Origin: JAIBJN01 sp963775625
GTDB taxonomy: Bacteria > Actinomycetota > Thermoleophilia > Gaiellales > Gaiellaceae
Direction: 5' to 3'
NCBI GenBank assembly: GCA_963775625.1
Contig: CAVZJM010000001.1
Span: 49,616-113,615 of the forward strand
Length of the DNA: 64,000 nt
Shown here: piece by piece, positions 32,071-40,622 of the stretch
Layout of the letters: each line of letters begins with the position of its first letter
How positions within the stretch are numbered: position 1 is the stretch's first letter
Translations under genes and position numbers: made by a program
Notes under the pieces: generated by a model
What the model saw: only the letters and a program-made list of their open reading frames with translations
Told to the model about the DNA's origin: nothing
Databases searched by the model: none

Positions 32071-32889
32071 CTAGACCTCGGGCGGGACAACGCGCCGCGC
32101 GCCCAGGCTCGCGCCGACCGAAGCCGCGATCACCAGGAGGATGGCAAGCGCTTCGATCGCGCTCGGCACCTGGGCGAGCGCGACGGCGCCCGCGAACGCG
32201 GCGACCGCCGGCTCCAGGCTGAGGAGGATCCCGAACGTCGCGGCGGTGAGCTGGCGGAGCGCGGCCAGCTCGAGCGTGAAGGGCAGCACCGAGCCGAGGA
32301 CGGCCACGGCGAGCCCGACGGCGAGGACGCGCCCGTCGAGCAGGTCGCTCCCCGCGGCTGCGAGCCCGAGGGGTGCGAGCATGATCGCCGCGACGAGGAG
32401 CGTCAGAGAGAGCCCCGTCCCGACCGACCAGTCCTGGAGCATGCGCTTGGCGAGCAGGATGTAGACGGCCCAGCCGGCGGCGGCCCCGAAGGCGAAGGCG
32501 AGGCCGGCCGGGTCGAGCTCGACGCCCGGGCTCCCGAGCAGGGCAACGCCGGCCCCGGCCAGCGCGATCCAGACGAAGTCGAGCCCGCGCCGCGAGCCGA
32601 TCACCGCGACCGCGAGCGGCCCGAGGAACTCGACGGTCGTCGCCAGCCCGAGGGGGATCCGGTCGATCGCCTGGTAGAAGCACGCGTTCATGAACGCGAC
32701 GGCGGCGCCGGCGGCGATCACCCAGCGCAGCGGTCGACGGGGGGCGGCGCGCAGGGCTCGCGCGTTGAGCGCGAGGAGCAGGAGCGCCGCGAACGCGACG
32801 CGGACCCAGACGAACCCGAGCGGGCCAACCAGGTCGAAGGCGGTCGTCGCGAGCGCGGCGCCGAACTGGACGGAGAACGCGGCGCCCAC
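32071..32889 (-). CDS. EamA/RhtA-type transporter (drug/metabolite superfamily)
   Basis: About 272 residues with ten hydrophobic segments in two EamA repeats. AAFSVQFGAALATTAFDLVG opens the protein, AFMNACFYQAIDRIPLGLAT ends the first repeat, and GILLSLEPAVAAFAGAVALA is the second. RhtA relatives export amino acids such as threonine or homoserine. The start is uncertain: the frame is open upstream to the end of the aminotransferase gene with no ATG/GTG/TTG before GTG 32889, while CTG 32898 would keep a few more residues of the first helix. Confidence 0.87.
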   Translation of the reverse strand: MGAAFSVQFGAALATTAFDLVGPLGFVWVRVAFAALLLLALNARALRAAPRRPLRWVIAAGAAVAFMNACFYQAIDRIPLGLATTVEFLGPLAVAVIGSRRGLDFVWIALAGAGVALLGSPGVELDPAGLAFAFGAAAGWAVYILLAKRMLQDWSVGTGLSLTLLVAAIMLAPLGLAAAGSDLLDGRVLAVGLAVAVLGSVLPFTLELAALRQLTAATFGILLSLEPAVAAFAGAVALAQVPSAIEALAILLVIAASVGASLGARRVVPPEV

Positions 32890-32924
32890 GACGAGCAGCG
32901 GCGCCGGAGCGTCCCTGAGCCGGC

Positions 32925-34085
32925 CTAGGACGGAATGCAGGACTCGAGGGCGGCCAGCGCCCGCTCGACGTCGGAGGAGTCGTTGAAGTGGTGGAGGGAG
33001 AAGCGCACCGCGCCGAGCCGCGGGGAGACGATCACGCCGGCGTCCGCGAGCGCGGACGCCACCTCCGGGCCCTGCCTGCCGGGGAAGCGGGCGATGACGA
33101 TGCCCGCGCGGCGGTCGTCCTCGGCCGGCGTCAGCACCTCGGCCCCGAGCTGCTCCAGGCCCGCGCGGAGCTCGGCGGCGAGCGCCAGGTCGTGCACCAG
33201 GACGTTCTCGAGACCGAGGTCGAGCAGGTAGTCGACCGCGGCCGTGAGCGCGGCGCCGGCGGCATACGCCGGCGTCGAGTACTCGAGCCGGCGGGCCGAC
33301 CGTGCCAGGGGGATCGTCGTCGCGTCGAAGGCGAACGCGTCCTCGGTCGACTTCCACCCCACGAAGGGCGGGTCGAGCCGCTCCCACAGCTCGGGTCGGA
33401 GGTAGCAGACGCCCGCTCCCGGAGCCGAGCAGAGCCATTTGTAGCCCGAGGTGACGAGCACGTCGACGCCGAGCGCGGGCGCGTCGAGCGGGACGACGCC
33501 GGCGGACTGCGTCGTGTCGAGGACGAGCGTGGCGCCGACCGAGCGCGCCAGCTCGACGAGCCCGGCGGGGTCGAGCCGGTGCCCGGTCGCGTACTGGACG
33601 TGGCTGACGCAGATGACCGAGGTGCGCGCGTCGACGGCCGAGGCGATGGTGTCCAGCGAGAAGGAGGCCGGGTCCCGGAGGGCTTGCGCGAGCCGCACCT
33701 CGACGCCGGTGTCGCGCGCGACGCGCAGCCAGGGGTAGGTCACGCTCGGGAACTCGAGGTCGGCGGAGACGACGTTCTCGCCGGCGCCCGGCTTCAGCCA
33801 CCACGCGACCTGGCAGAGAGCCTCGGTCGCATGGGCGACGACGGCGACGTCGTCAGGGCTCGCGTTCAGGAGCCGCGCCGCCGCCGCGCGCGGGACGTCG
33901 CCGACCCGCTTCTCGATCTCGTCGTCGAACCCGACCGTCCCCCGGCCCGCGATCTGGCTCCCGAGCGCCTCGCCGGCGTGCTGCACCGGGAGCGGCTCGA
34001 GTCCGTACGAGCCCGTGTTCAGGTAGACGACCTCGTCGAGCACGGGGAAGTCGCTCCGCGGGGAGAGGGCGGGGCGGCCGCTCAC
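32925..34085 (-). CDS. Class V aminotransferase (cysteine desulfurase-like, PLP-dependent)
   Basis: 386 residues. The opening FPVLDEVVYLNTGSYGLEPL is typical of the class V/isopenicillin-N-epimerase-like group. LVLDTTQSAGVVPLDAPALG contains the pyridoxal-ring Asp, and the Schiff-base Lys is in VDVLVTSGYKWLCSAPGAG. The C-terminal substrate Arg lies in LGAVRFSLHHFNDSSD. Possible activities are C-S lyase, epimerase or aminotransferase. GTG 34085 overlaps the nitrilase stop (GTGA), so they are translationally coupled. Confidence 0.88.
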   Translation of the reverse strand: MSGRPALSPRSDFPVLDEVVYLNTGSYGLEPLPVQHAGEALGSQIAGRGTVGFDDEIEKRVGDVPRAAAARLLNASPDDVAVVAHATEALCQVAWWLKPGAGENVVSADLEFPSVTYPWLRVARDTGVEVRLAQALRDPASFSLDTIASAVDARTSVICVSHVQYATGHRLDPAGLVELARSVGATLVLDTTQSAGVVPLDAPALGVDVLVTSGYKWLCSAPGAGVCYLRPELWERLDPPFVGWKSTEDAFAFDATTIPLARSARRLEYSTPAYAAGAALTAAVDYLLDLGLENVLVHDLALAAELRAGLEQLGAEVLTPAEDDRRAGIVIARFPGRQGPEVASALADAGVIVSPRLGAVRFSLHHFNDSSDVERALAALESCIPS

Positions 34086-35005
34086 GCCTCGGGCGGAGCC
34101 TTGACCTCGAGCGTCAGGACGTCCGGGCGGTGGTAGTGCCCGGCCGGGTCGAAGCGCTGTCGCTCCTCGTGCAGCCGCGCCGGGTCGAGCTCCGCGTAGA
34201 GGATGCCCTCCTCGTCGTAGAGCGGGCCGGCGAGATAGGCGCCGTCCGGACCGAGGATGGCGCTCCCGCCCCTGCCGATCAGGTCGAGCCCGTCGAGCGC
34301 CTCGCGCAGCGGGAAGTCCTCCGGGTAGGACGCGGCCCGCTGGAAGTGGCAGGGCGCGACGACGAAGGCCCGGGACTCGCGCGCGATGTGGACGAGGGTC
34401 GCCTGCCAGGCGTCCGAGTCGTCGGCGGTGGAGGCGACGTAGATCTCGACGCCGGACTCGTAGAGGGAGAAGCGCGCGAGCGGCATGTAGTTCTCCCAGC
34501 AGATGAGACCGCCGAGCCGGCCGAGCTCCGTCTCGACGGCGCGCAGGCCGCGGCCGTCGCCCTGCCCCCAGACCAGCCGCTCGTGATTCGTCGGGACCAG
34601 CTTCCGATGGTGGATCGCGAGCCGGCCCTCGGGGTCGTGGTAGAGCAGGGTGTTGTAGAGGGTGCCCCCACGTTCTGCGTCGAGCTCCGTGACGCCGGTG
34701 ACGAGCCAGACGCCGTGCTCGCGCGCAATGTCGCCGAGCCGGTCGGCGTCGGGGCCGGGCACCTCGACCGATTCCTGCGCCAGGCGCGCGAAGGCCGCCT
34801 TGGCGCGCGGGTCGTCCCAGCCGGCGAGGTACTTGGCCCACACCGAGGACGGGTAGGCGGGCAGGTAGGCCTCCGGGAAGACGACGAGCTCCGCTCCCCG
34901 GCCGGCAGCCTCCGCGGTGCGCTCGGCCAGCCGCTCGAGCGAGGCGTCCCGGTCGAGCACGACCGGCTCGATCTGGGCGCAGGCGACGGTGACGGGACGG
35001 CGCAC
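34082..35005 (-). CDS. Nitrilase
   Basis: 307 residues with the full Glu-Lys-Cys triad: E45 in LVVFPEAYLPAYP, K135 in HHRKLVPTNHERLVWGQGDG, and C169 in GLICWENYMPLAR. The WGQGDG and CWENYMP signatures place it among true nitrilases acting on aliphatic or aryl-acetonitriles, rather than amidases. The product would be a carboxylic acid and ammonia. The start is GTG 35005. It is the first gene of the operon continuing with aminotransferase, exporter, CoA ligase and hydratase. Confidence 0.9.
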   Translation of the reverse strand: MRRPVTVACAQIEPVVLDRDASLERLAERTAEAAGRGAELVVFPEAYLPAYPSSVWAKYLAGWDDPRAKAAFARLAQESVEVPGPDADRLGDIAREHGVWLVTGVTELDAERGGTLYNTLLYHDPEGRLAIHHRKLVPTNHERLVWGQGDGRGLRAVETELGRLGGLICWENYMPLARFSLYESGVEIYVASTADDSDAWQATLVHIARESRAFVVAPCHFQRAASYPEDFPLREALDGLDLIGRGGSAILGPDGAYLAGPLYDEEGILYAELDPARLHEERQRFDPAGHYHRPDVLTLEVKAPPEA

Positions 35006-35103
35006 GACACGGTTCTACCGAAAAAAGCTGCTCTTTGCGGAGAAGGTGCGCGACAGGGCGCTTGACGGGCTGTCCGTGACGACGATAGGCTTGCGTCTGC
35101 CAG

Positions 35104-35131
35104 ATCCGGTAAGCCCTCGGGCTCGCCGGAT
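35104..35131. other. Nested hairpin in the gap between nitrilase and rmuC
   Basis: ATCCGG at 35104-35109 pairs with CCGGAT at 35126-35131, and inside it AGCCC pairs with GGGCT. A second hairpin, GGACGG-TTGT-CCGTCC, follows near 35146-35161. Both lie in the 183-base gap between the divergent nitrilase and rmuC genes. They may be leader structures of the rmuC transcript; no known riboswitch class is recognised. Confidence 0.35.
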
Positions 35132-35188
35132 TTGGCGCTTTAACGGGACGGTTGTCCGTCCGACGGCATCCCTACTGTTCGTCGGCCC

Positions 35189-36253
35189 ATGATCGGGACC
35201 GTCGCCATCCTCGTCTTCGTCGCCGCGGGCGCCGTGCTCGGCGGTCTCTGGCTCGCGCGTGTCGTGCGGGCCGAGCTCGCGGGCCGCAACTCGGAGATCG
35301 ACCGGCGGCTCGTGGGCATGACCGAGACCATGGACCGCCGCTTCGGCGACCTCGACACGAAGGTCGACCGGCGCCTCGGGGAGATGGACGTCAAGGTCGA
35401 CAAGCGACTCGAGGGGATGACGGAGACGTCCACCAAGATCCACGAGCGGCTCGGGAAGGTGGACGAGGCGACGGCGCAGATGAACGAGCGCGCGAAGGAC
35501 TTCCAGCGCTTCGAGCAGATGCTGCGGCCGCCCAAGGCGCGCGGCGGCGTCGGCGAGCTGCTGCTCAGGCAACTCCTCGCCGACGTCCTCCCGGCAGACA
35601 AGTTCACCCTTCAGTACGGGTTCTCGAGCGGCGAACGGGTGGATGCCGTCATCCGGCTCGACGGCGCGCTCATCCCGATCGACGCGAAGTTTCCGCTCGA
35701 CAACTTCCAGCGCGTCGTCGACGCCGACGACGAGCAGGCGCGCGAGCTCCACGCCAGGGCCTTTGCGCGCGACGTGAAAGGCCACATCGACGCGATCGCC
35801 GAGAAGTACATCCGCCCCGAGGAAGGAACGTGCGAGTTCGCGTTCATGTACCTGCCCGCGGAGGGCGTCTACTACGAGCTGGTCTGCAACCGGATCGGCG
35901 GCGACGCGAACCCGGTCGACCACGCGCAGAAGCGGAAGGTGTTCCCCGTGTCCCCCAACACCTTCTACACGTATCTGCTCACCCTCGCCCAGGGCTTCAA
36001 GGGCCTGCAGATCGAGGAGCATGCGCGCGAGGTGATGGCGTACGTCGCCGACCTGAATCGGGACTTCGCCCGCTTCAAGGGCGACTTCGAGCTGCTCGGG
36101 AAGCACCTCGGCAACGCCCAGACGAAATACGGTGACTCGGAGAAGCGCCTCTCGCGCTTCGAGACGAAGCTCGAGCGGGCCGCCGAGTCCGAGCCGCTCG
36201 AGAGCGAGCCGGTCGAGCTCGCCGAGCTGCCGCGCGCCGTCGACGCGGCTTAG
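35189..36253 (+). CDS. rmuC: DNA recombination protein RmuC
   Basis: 354 residues. One N-terminal membrane helix (IGTVAILVFVAAGAVLGGLW) is followed by a long coiled coil with repeated DxxxDRRLGEMDVKVDKRLE-like units, then the RmuC nuclease-like domain: GGVGELLLRQLLADVLP, DAVIRLDGALIPIDAKFPLD and FAFMYLPAEGVYYELVC. The IPIDAKFP segment is the PD-(D/E)xK-like core. RmuC limits rearrangements at inverted repeats, which is notable because repeat B begins on its stop codon. Confidence 0.92.
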   Translation: MIGTVAILVFVAAGAVLGGLWLARVVRAELAGRNSEIDRRLVGMTETMDRRFGDLDTKVDRRLGEMDVKVDKRLEGMTETSTKIHERLGKVDEATAQMNERAKDFQRFEQMLRPPKARGGVGELLLRQLLADVLPADKFTLQYGFSSGERVDAVIRLDGALIPIDAKFPLDNFQRVVDADDEQARELHARAFARDVKGHIDAIAEKYIRPEEGTCEFAFMYLPAEGVYYELVCNRIGGDANPVDHAQKRKVFPVSPNTFYTYLLTLAQGFKGLQIEEHAREVMAYVADLNRDFARFKGDFELLGKHLGNAQTKYGDSEKRLSRFETKLERAAESEPLESEPVELAELPRAVDAA

Positions 36254-36417
36254 AACTCGTTTCAGAATGACGCCTCGTCGTCGGGGTGCGATGGTCGTTC
36301 CGAGACAAGGACGCAGGGAGCGCTCGTAGCAGGAAGCTACGGGCGCGACTGAGGACGCAGTCCTCGGGGCGAGCAGCGCGGCCCGACGGCACAGTCTTTC
36401 ATTTTGAGACGAGTTCT
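36252..36417. repeat. 166-bp structured intergenic repeat, copy B
   Basis: The ends are AGAACTCGTTTCAGAATGA at 36252-36270 and, reversed, AGAACTCGTCTCAAAATGA at 36417-36399 (17 of 19 identical). The core has CAAGGACGCAGGGAGCGC at 36306-36323, exactly 54 bases from the left end as in copy A. The hairpin CGTAGC-AGGAA-GCTACG follows at 36325-36341, then GGGCGCGACTGAGGACGC at 36341-36358. Additional outer pairing (CGTCGGG with CCCGACG) is possible. It begins on the TAG of rmuC and ends 53 bases before the histidine kinase gene. Total length equals copy A. Confidence 0.85.
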
Positions 36418-36470
36418 TAGTCGCGCGCTCCTCCGATCTCCGCTCCTATACTCGCGGCTGGGACGGTCCG

Positions 36471-38372
36471 GTGGAGTTCAGTTGGTTTTTCCTGTGGCTC
36501 GGCGTGGCGTTGCTGGGCCTTGGCCTGCTCCTGCTGCGAACCTGGTCGCGCGAGCGTCGCTTCGCCGGGTCGGCGCTGACGCTCTCGGCCGGCCTGCTCC
36601 TCGTCGCCTCGTCGGTGCAGCAGCTCTTCATCTTCGGGATGGGAGTGAGCGGGCGCTGGGAGGTCGACTCGACGCCGTTCGTCGCGCTCTCGATCCTCGC
36701 CGCCGCGCTCGCCACCGCCGTGTGGGCCGTCCTCGCCACGCGCCGAGGACGGGAGAGCCTGCGCCGCGGAGCGTCCAGGCCGCGGCGCATCCAGGAGCTC
36801 GAGATCCTCGGCGCCATCGCGCGAGTGAGCTCCCGCGCGGGCCCCGTCGAGCAGGTCGGAGGCGACATCCTCGAGACCGCCGCCCCCGCCGTCGGGGCCG
36901 AAGCCGCGGTCCTCCTGCTGTACGACTCCGATCGCCGCGTCCTCGAGGCAGCGGCGGCCAGCGGGATCCCCGAGGAGCTCTGGCGGGCCTTCGAGACCGA
37001 CGTCTCGGACGACTTCAACCAGTTCCTCCTGACCCAGGGGAGGCCGCTGGTCGTCAAAGAGATCGCCCACGAGCGGCGCGTGAAGATGCAGCTGGCCGAG
37101 GCCGTCGGCGCCCGCAGCGCCCTCGTCGTGCCGATCCGCTACGAGGGCCGCCCGGTCGGGATTCTGACGTTCTATGCCGTCGCCGCCCCGCGCCGGTTCG
37201 ACGGCGTGACCGTCGCCGTCGCCGAGCTGATCGCCAACGAGACCGGCGACGTCCTCGAGCGCACACGACTGCTGGAGGAGGTGCAGGAGGAGCGGGAGCG
37301 GGCGGCGCGCGTCCTGGCCCACATCGGCGACGGGGTCTTCTTCGTCGACCGCGCCGGCGTCATCCGCCTCTGGAACCCGGCGGTGGCGGCGGTGACGGGG
37401 CTCGACGCGACGGCCGCCCTCGGACGCCCACCGCACGAGGTGCTTCCGGGCTGGGCTGCGATCGAGCCGCTGGTGCCGGTCGCCACCGCACCCGCCTACG
37501 CGGCGAAGCACGCCGAGACGCTGCCGCTCCAGCTCGGAGACCGGGAGCTCTGGATCTCGATCTCGGCCGTCCAGTTCCCCGACGGGACGGTCTACGCCCT
37601 GCGCGACCTCACCGAGGGGCGCGGCATCGAGCGGCTGAAGAGCGAGTTCGTGGCCACGGTCTCGCACGAGCTCCGGACGCCGCTCGCGGCCGTCTACGGC
37701 GCCGCGATGACCCTCCGCCGCCAGGACATCGAGCTCGACGACGACCATCGCGGCCGACTGCTGGCAGTGATCGCGGGCGAGTCGGACCGGCTCGCGCGGA
37801 TCGTCGAGCAGGTGCTGGCCGCCAGCCGCCTCGACTCCGGGAGCTTCGTCTTCGCGGTCGAGCACTGCGAGCCGGGGCCGCTTGCCCTGCAGGTCGTCGA
37901 GGCGGCCAGAGCGCACGCCCCAGACGGCGTCCTGATCGAGCTCGCGCCGGGCACCGAGCTACCGGCGGTCGCCGCCGACTCGGACATGCTGCGGCAGGTG
38001 CTGGCCAACCTCGTCGAGAACGCCGTCAAGTACTCACCGGCGGGGGGCAGCGTCCACGTGTCGCTCGGCCGCCACGAGGGCCGCGTGCTCTTCGCGGTCC
38101 GCGACGAGGGGCTCGGCATCCCGCTGAGGGAGCAGGATCGGATCTTCGAGAAGTTCTACCGCCTCGACCCGAACCTCACCCGGGGCGTGGGCGGCACGGG
38201 CCTCGGCCTCTACATCAGCCGAGAGCTCGTGCGCCGGATGGGTGGCAGGATCTGGGTCGCCTCGCGGGAGGGAGAGGGCTCGACCTTCTTCTTCGAGCTG
38301 CCGGAGGCGTCCCCAGCCGAGCAGGGGGCGCAGCCCGCCGAAGCACCCGCCGAAGCCCGAGCGGTCTCTTAG
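36471..38372 (+). CDS. Membrane sensor histidine kinase (GAF-PAS-HisKA-HATPase)
   Basis: 633 residues. Three membrane helices (about 1-95) are followed by a GAF domain (about 110-265, RSALVVPIRYEGRPVGILTF) and a PAS domain (about 280-380, VLAHIGDGVFFVDRAGVIRL). HisKA has the phospho-His in EFVATVSHELRTPLAAVYGA. HATPase has N-box LANLVENAVKYSPAGG, G1 VRDEGLGIP, F-box IFEKFYRLD and G2 GGTGLGLYISRELVRRMGG. All catalytic boxes are intact. No response regulator is adjacent, so it is an orphan kinase. GTG 36471 is used. The stop TAG lies in the small palindrome at 38371. Confidence 0.92.
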   Translation: MEFSWFFLWLGVALLGLGLLLLRTWSRERRFAGSALTLSAGLLLVASSVQQLFIFGMGVSGRWEVDSTPFVALSILAAALATAVWAVLATRRGRESLRRGASRPRRIQELEILGAIARVSSRAGPVEQVGGDILETAAPAVGAEAAVLLLYDSDRRVLEAAAASGIPEELWRAFETDVSDDFNQFLLTQGRPLVVKEIAHERRVKMQLAEAVGARSALVVPIRYEGRPVGILTFYAVAAPRRFDGVTVAVAELIANETGDVLERTRLLEEVQEERERAARVLAHIGDGVFFVDRAGVIRLWNPAVAAVTGLDATAALGRPPHEVLPGWAAIEPLVPVATAPAYAAKHAETLPLQLGDRELWISISAVQFPDGTVYALRDLTEGRGIERLKSEFVATVSHELRTPLAAVYGAAMTLRRQDIELDDDHRGRLLAVIAGESDRLARIVEQVLAASRLDSGSFVFAVEHCEPGPLALQVVEAARAHAPDGVLIELAPGTELPAVAADSDMLRQVLANLVENAVKYSPAGGSVHVSLGRHEGRVLFAVRDEGLGIPLREQDRIFEKFYRLDPNLTRGVGGTGLGLYISRELVRRMGGRIWVASREGEGSTFFFELPEASPAEQGAQPAEAPAEARAVS

Positions 38373-38381
38373 AGCTCCTAG
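38370..38381. repeat. Short sequence matching the outer end of the 166-bp repeats
   Basis: AGAGCTCCTA at 38371-38380 is identical to the first ten bases of copy A. As in copies B and C, it begins on a TAG stop codon (of the kinase), and its other side is the TAG of the convergent eRF1-like gene at 38378. It could be a vestige of an element or the target sequence, but a ten-base match may be coincidental. Confidence 0.3.
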
Positions 38382-39520
38382 AAGCGCAGGAGCGCACCGA
38401 TGCCGTCTGCGGCGTCGAGGTCGTCACGATGCCGCACGGCCCAGACCCGCCCGCCGTGGGCGAGCGTCTGGTGCACGGCGAGGTCGAGGCCGTCCACCGA
38501 CTCGTCGAGCTGGGTTCCGTCGAGCGGGCACTTGGAGCCGCCCACCGAGAGCCGCCCGCAGGCCGGGCAGCGCTTCGCCGCGTGGTTGGCGCCGTCGCGG
38601 AAGAGGAGAAGCTCGACCCGCGCGTCGGAGGCGGCCTCGAGCGTCGATTCCCAGCCGGCTGCCGCGCGCCCGTTCCGCCCGAGCTCCTCGCTCCAGCGGT
38701 CGACGACCTCCGTCTCCTTTCCCTCCTGCCAATGGTCGAGCACGGGCGTCGCCGCCGCGAGCAGGTCGGAGGGGTGTGCATGGGCATCGGCGTGCGCCAC
38801 TCCCGCGATCGTCGAGCGCGCCTCCTGCGCGAGAAGGCCTTCGAACTCGCCCCACGTCTCCTCGTTCGTGATCACGACCACCTGCGGCTTGCGGAGCCGG
38901 CGCACGAAGCGGTCGAGCTCCTCGGCCACGCGCCTGAGGTGCTCGTGGGCGAGCTCGTCGGCGTGGCGCTGCAGGCGCGCCTGCGCCCAGCCGCCCTGGT
39001 CGTGGCGCCTCGGCTGCTCCTCGAAGTGGTCGGCGAGGTCTTCCAGTCGGCCGGCGCGCAGGCGGTAGAAGCGCCCCTGCTCTCGGCTGACGACCAGGAC
39101 GAGTGCCCCCTCGCCCCGGCCGACGAGCGGCACGAGCGGCGCCAGATAGAGCAGCTGCCCGACCCTGATGCCGTCGGGCACGACCTGGGTGAGCGGCAGA
39201 GGGCTCCAGACGTTGTCGAGTCCCGCGCAGAAGATGGCGAGACCGTGGGCGCCCTCCCGCTCGAACTCGGCCTCGAAGTAGCGGCGAATGCGCTCGAGAT
39301 CGTCGCGCAACGCCAGACGCTGCTGATGCGTGAGCTCGCGGGCCCTCGCGCCGTTCTCCTTCGCCGCGCCGTCGAGCAGCGAGTTCAGCCGCGTCTGGGC
39401 ATCGCCGACCGTGGGAACCAGGCTCGGGTCGAGATCGAGATAGACGCTGATCGCGAACCCGTTCTCGGCCTCGAAGCCGGCGAGGTCACGGAGCTCGTCC
39501 CAGGTGACGGTTCGTGCGAT
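38378..39520 (-). CDS. eRF1-like ribosome-rescue protein (baeRF / Vms1-like peptidyl-tRNA hydrolase family)
   Basis: Similarity extends upstream of any ATG, GTG or TTG. The frame reads RTVTWDELRDLAGFEAENGF and AISVYLDLDPS before the first possible start (TTG at 39310). Only an ATC at 39520, six bases after AGGGGG, gives a full 380-residue protein, so either ATC is used or an ATG was miscalled. The catalytic-loop motif DQGGWAQARLQRHADELAHE is the GGxxQ-like stretch of the archaeal/bacterial eRF1 family. The C-terminus has a Cys pair with KRCPACGRLSVGGSKCPLDG resembling a zinc ribbon. Expected role: releasing peptides from stalled ribosomes. Confidence 0.78.
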   Translation of the reverse strand: MARTVTWDELRDLAGFEAENGFAISVYLDLDPSLVPTVGDAQTRLNSLLDGAAKENGARARELTHQQRLALRDDLERIRRYFEAEFEREGAHGLAIFCAGLDNVWSPLPLTQVVPDGIRVGQLLYLAPLVPLVGRGEGALVLVVSREQGRFYRLRAGRLEDLADHFEEQPRRHDQGGWAQARLQRHADELAHEHLRRVAEELDRFVRRLRKPQVVVITNEETWGEFEGLLAQEARSTIAGVAHADAHAHPSDLLAAATPVLDHWQEGKETEVVDRWSEELGRNGRAAAGWESTLEAASDARVELLLFRDGANHAAKRCPACGRLSVGGSKCPLDGTQLDESVDGLDLAVHQTLAHGGRVWAVRHRDDLDAADGIGALLRF

Positions 39521-39641
39521 CTGGTTCCCCCTAGGAAGGCATGTACGTATCCTCTGCGAGCCCAGAAGCTACACAATGGAACACGATCCCGACGGCCCTC
39601 GTTTAAGACAACGAGGAAAGAATTCGACAGAGGTGGACCGA

Positions 39642-40613
39642 GTGAGCTCGAGCGACGTGCGCGAAGTCATCGTGATCGGCGGGGCCGCGGCGGGATACAC
39701 CGCCGCTCTCTATGCTGCGCGAGCAAACATGAGCCCGCTCGTGATCGAGGGCGTCAACTGGGGCGGCCAGCTGATGATCACGAGCGACGTGGAGAACTAC
39801 CCGGGCTACGCGGACGGCATCCTCGGGCCGGCGATGATGCAGGACTTTCGCAAGCAGGCGGAGCGCTTCGGCGCCGAGTTCGTCACCGACGACGTGACGA
39901 AGGTGGACTTCTCCGAGCGGCCGTTCCGCGTCTGGGTCGGTGACGACGAGTACCGGGCCGAGACCGTGATCGTCGCGACGGGCGCCAACGCGCGCCAGCT
40001 CGGGCTTCCCTCCGAGCGCTCGCTCCAGGGGCGCGGCGTCTCCTATTGCGCGGTCTGCGACGCGGCGTTCTTCCGCGACAAGGACGTCGTGGTCGTCGGC
40101 GGCGGCGACTCCGCGATGGAGGAGGCGACCTACCTCGCGAAGTTCGCGTCGAAGGTGACCCTCGTCCACCGACGCGAGCTGTTCCGGGCCTCGCCCATCA
40201 TGGTGGATCGCGCCCGCGCAACCGAGAAGATCGAGTTCGTCCTCGACTCCGTGGTCGAGGATGTCCTGGGCGACGGATTGGTGACCGGCGTGGTCGTGCA
40301 CAACGTGAAGACGGACGAGCGCACGGAGATCCCCGCGGAGGGGCTCTTCGTCGCCATCGGGCACGATCCGACCACCGAGCTCTTCAAGGGACAGCTCGAC
40401 ATGGATCCCGAGACCGGCTACCTGCGCACGAAGGGCAAGACGACGGAGACGAACATCCCGGGCGTCTTCGCCGCCGGCGACGTGCAGGACGACGTCTACC
40501 GCCAGGCCGTGACCGCGGCCGGCTCGGGCTGCATGGCCGCGCTCGACGCCGAACGCTGGCTGGCAGCCGAGAGCGACCGGCTGCCGGACGCGCTGGCTGC
40601 GCCGCGCAGCTAG
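39642..40613 (+). CDS. trxB: Thioredoxin reductase
   Basis: 323 residues. FAD motif REVIVIGGAAAGYTAALYAA (an unusual GGAAAG in place of the common GSGPAG), redox pair C136-A-V-C139 in VSYCAVCDAAFF, NADPH motif VVVVGGGDSAMEEATYLA, and the closing FAVAGD-type segment GVFAAGDVQDDVYRQAVTAA. It passes electrons from NADPH to thioredoxin. AGAGG at 39629-39633 precedes GTG 39642; GTG 39633 is an alternative. It diverges from the eRF1-like gene with a shared 120-base upstream region. No thioredoxin gene is adjacent. Confidence 0.93.
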   Translation: MSSSDVREVIVIGGAAAGYTAALYAARANMSPLVIEGVNWGGQLMITSDVENYPGYADGILGPAMMQDFRKQAERFGAEFVTDDVTKVDFSERPFRVWVGDDEYRAETVIVATGANARQLGLPSERSLQGRGVSYCAVCDAAFFRDKDVVVVGGGDSAMEEATYLAKFASKVTLVHRRELFRASPIMVDRARATEKIEFVLDSVVEDVLGDGLVTGVVVHNVKTDERTEIPAEGLFVAIGHDPTTELFKGQLDMDPETGYLRTKGKTTETNIPGVFAAGDVQDDVYRQAVTAAGSGCMAALDAERWLAAESDRLPDALAAPRS

Positions 40614-40622
40614 CTTTCGTCC

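Noticed and set aside
31286..34841. Long minus-strand frames joined in front of the EamA and aminotransferase genes
   Set aside because: They are low-complexity Arg-rich shadows of the nitrilase and aminotransferase genes; the real starts are set by the GTGA overlap and by similarity.
36404..39943. A 1179-codon open frame on the plus strand
   Set aside because: It is an Arg/Ala-rich shadow of the histidine kinase frame and of the antisense eRF1-like gene, with no domain of its own.
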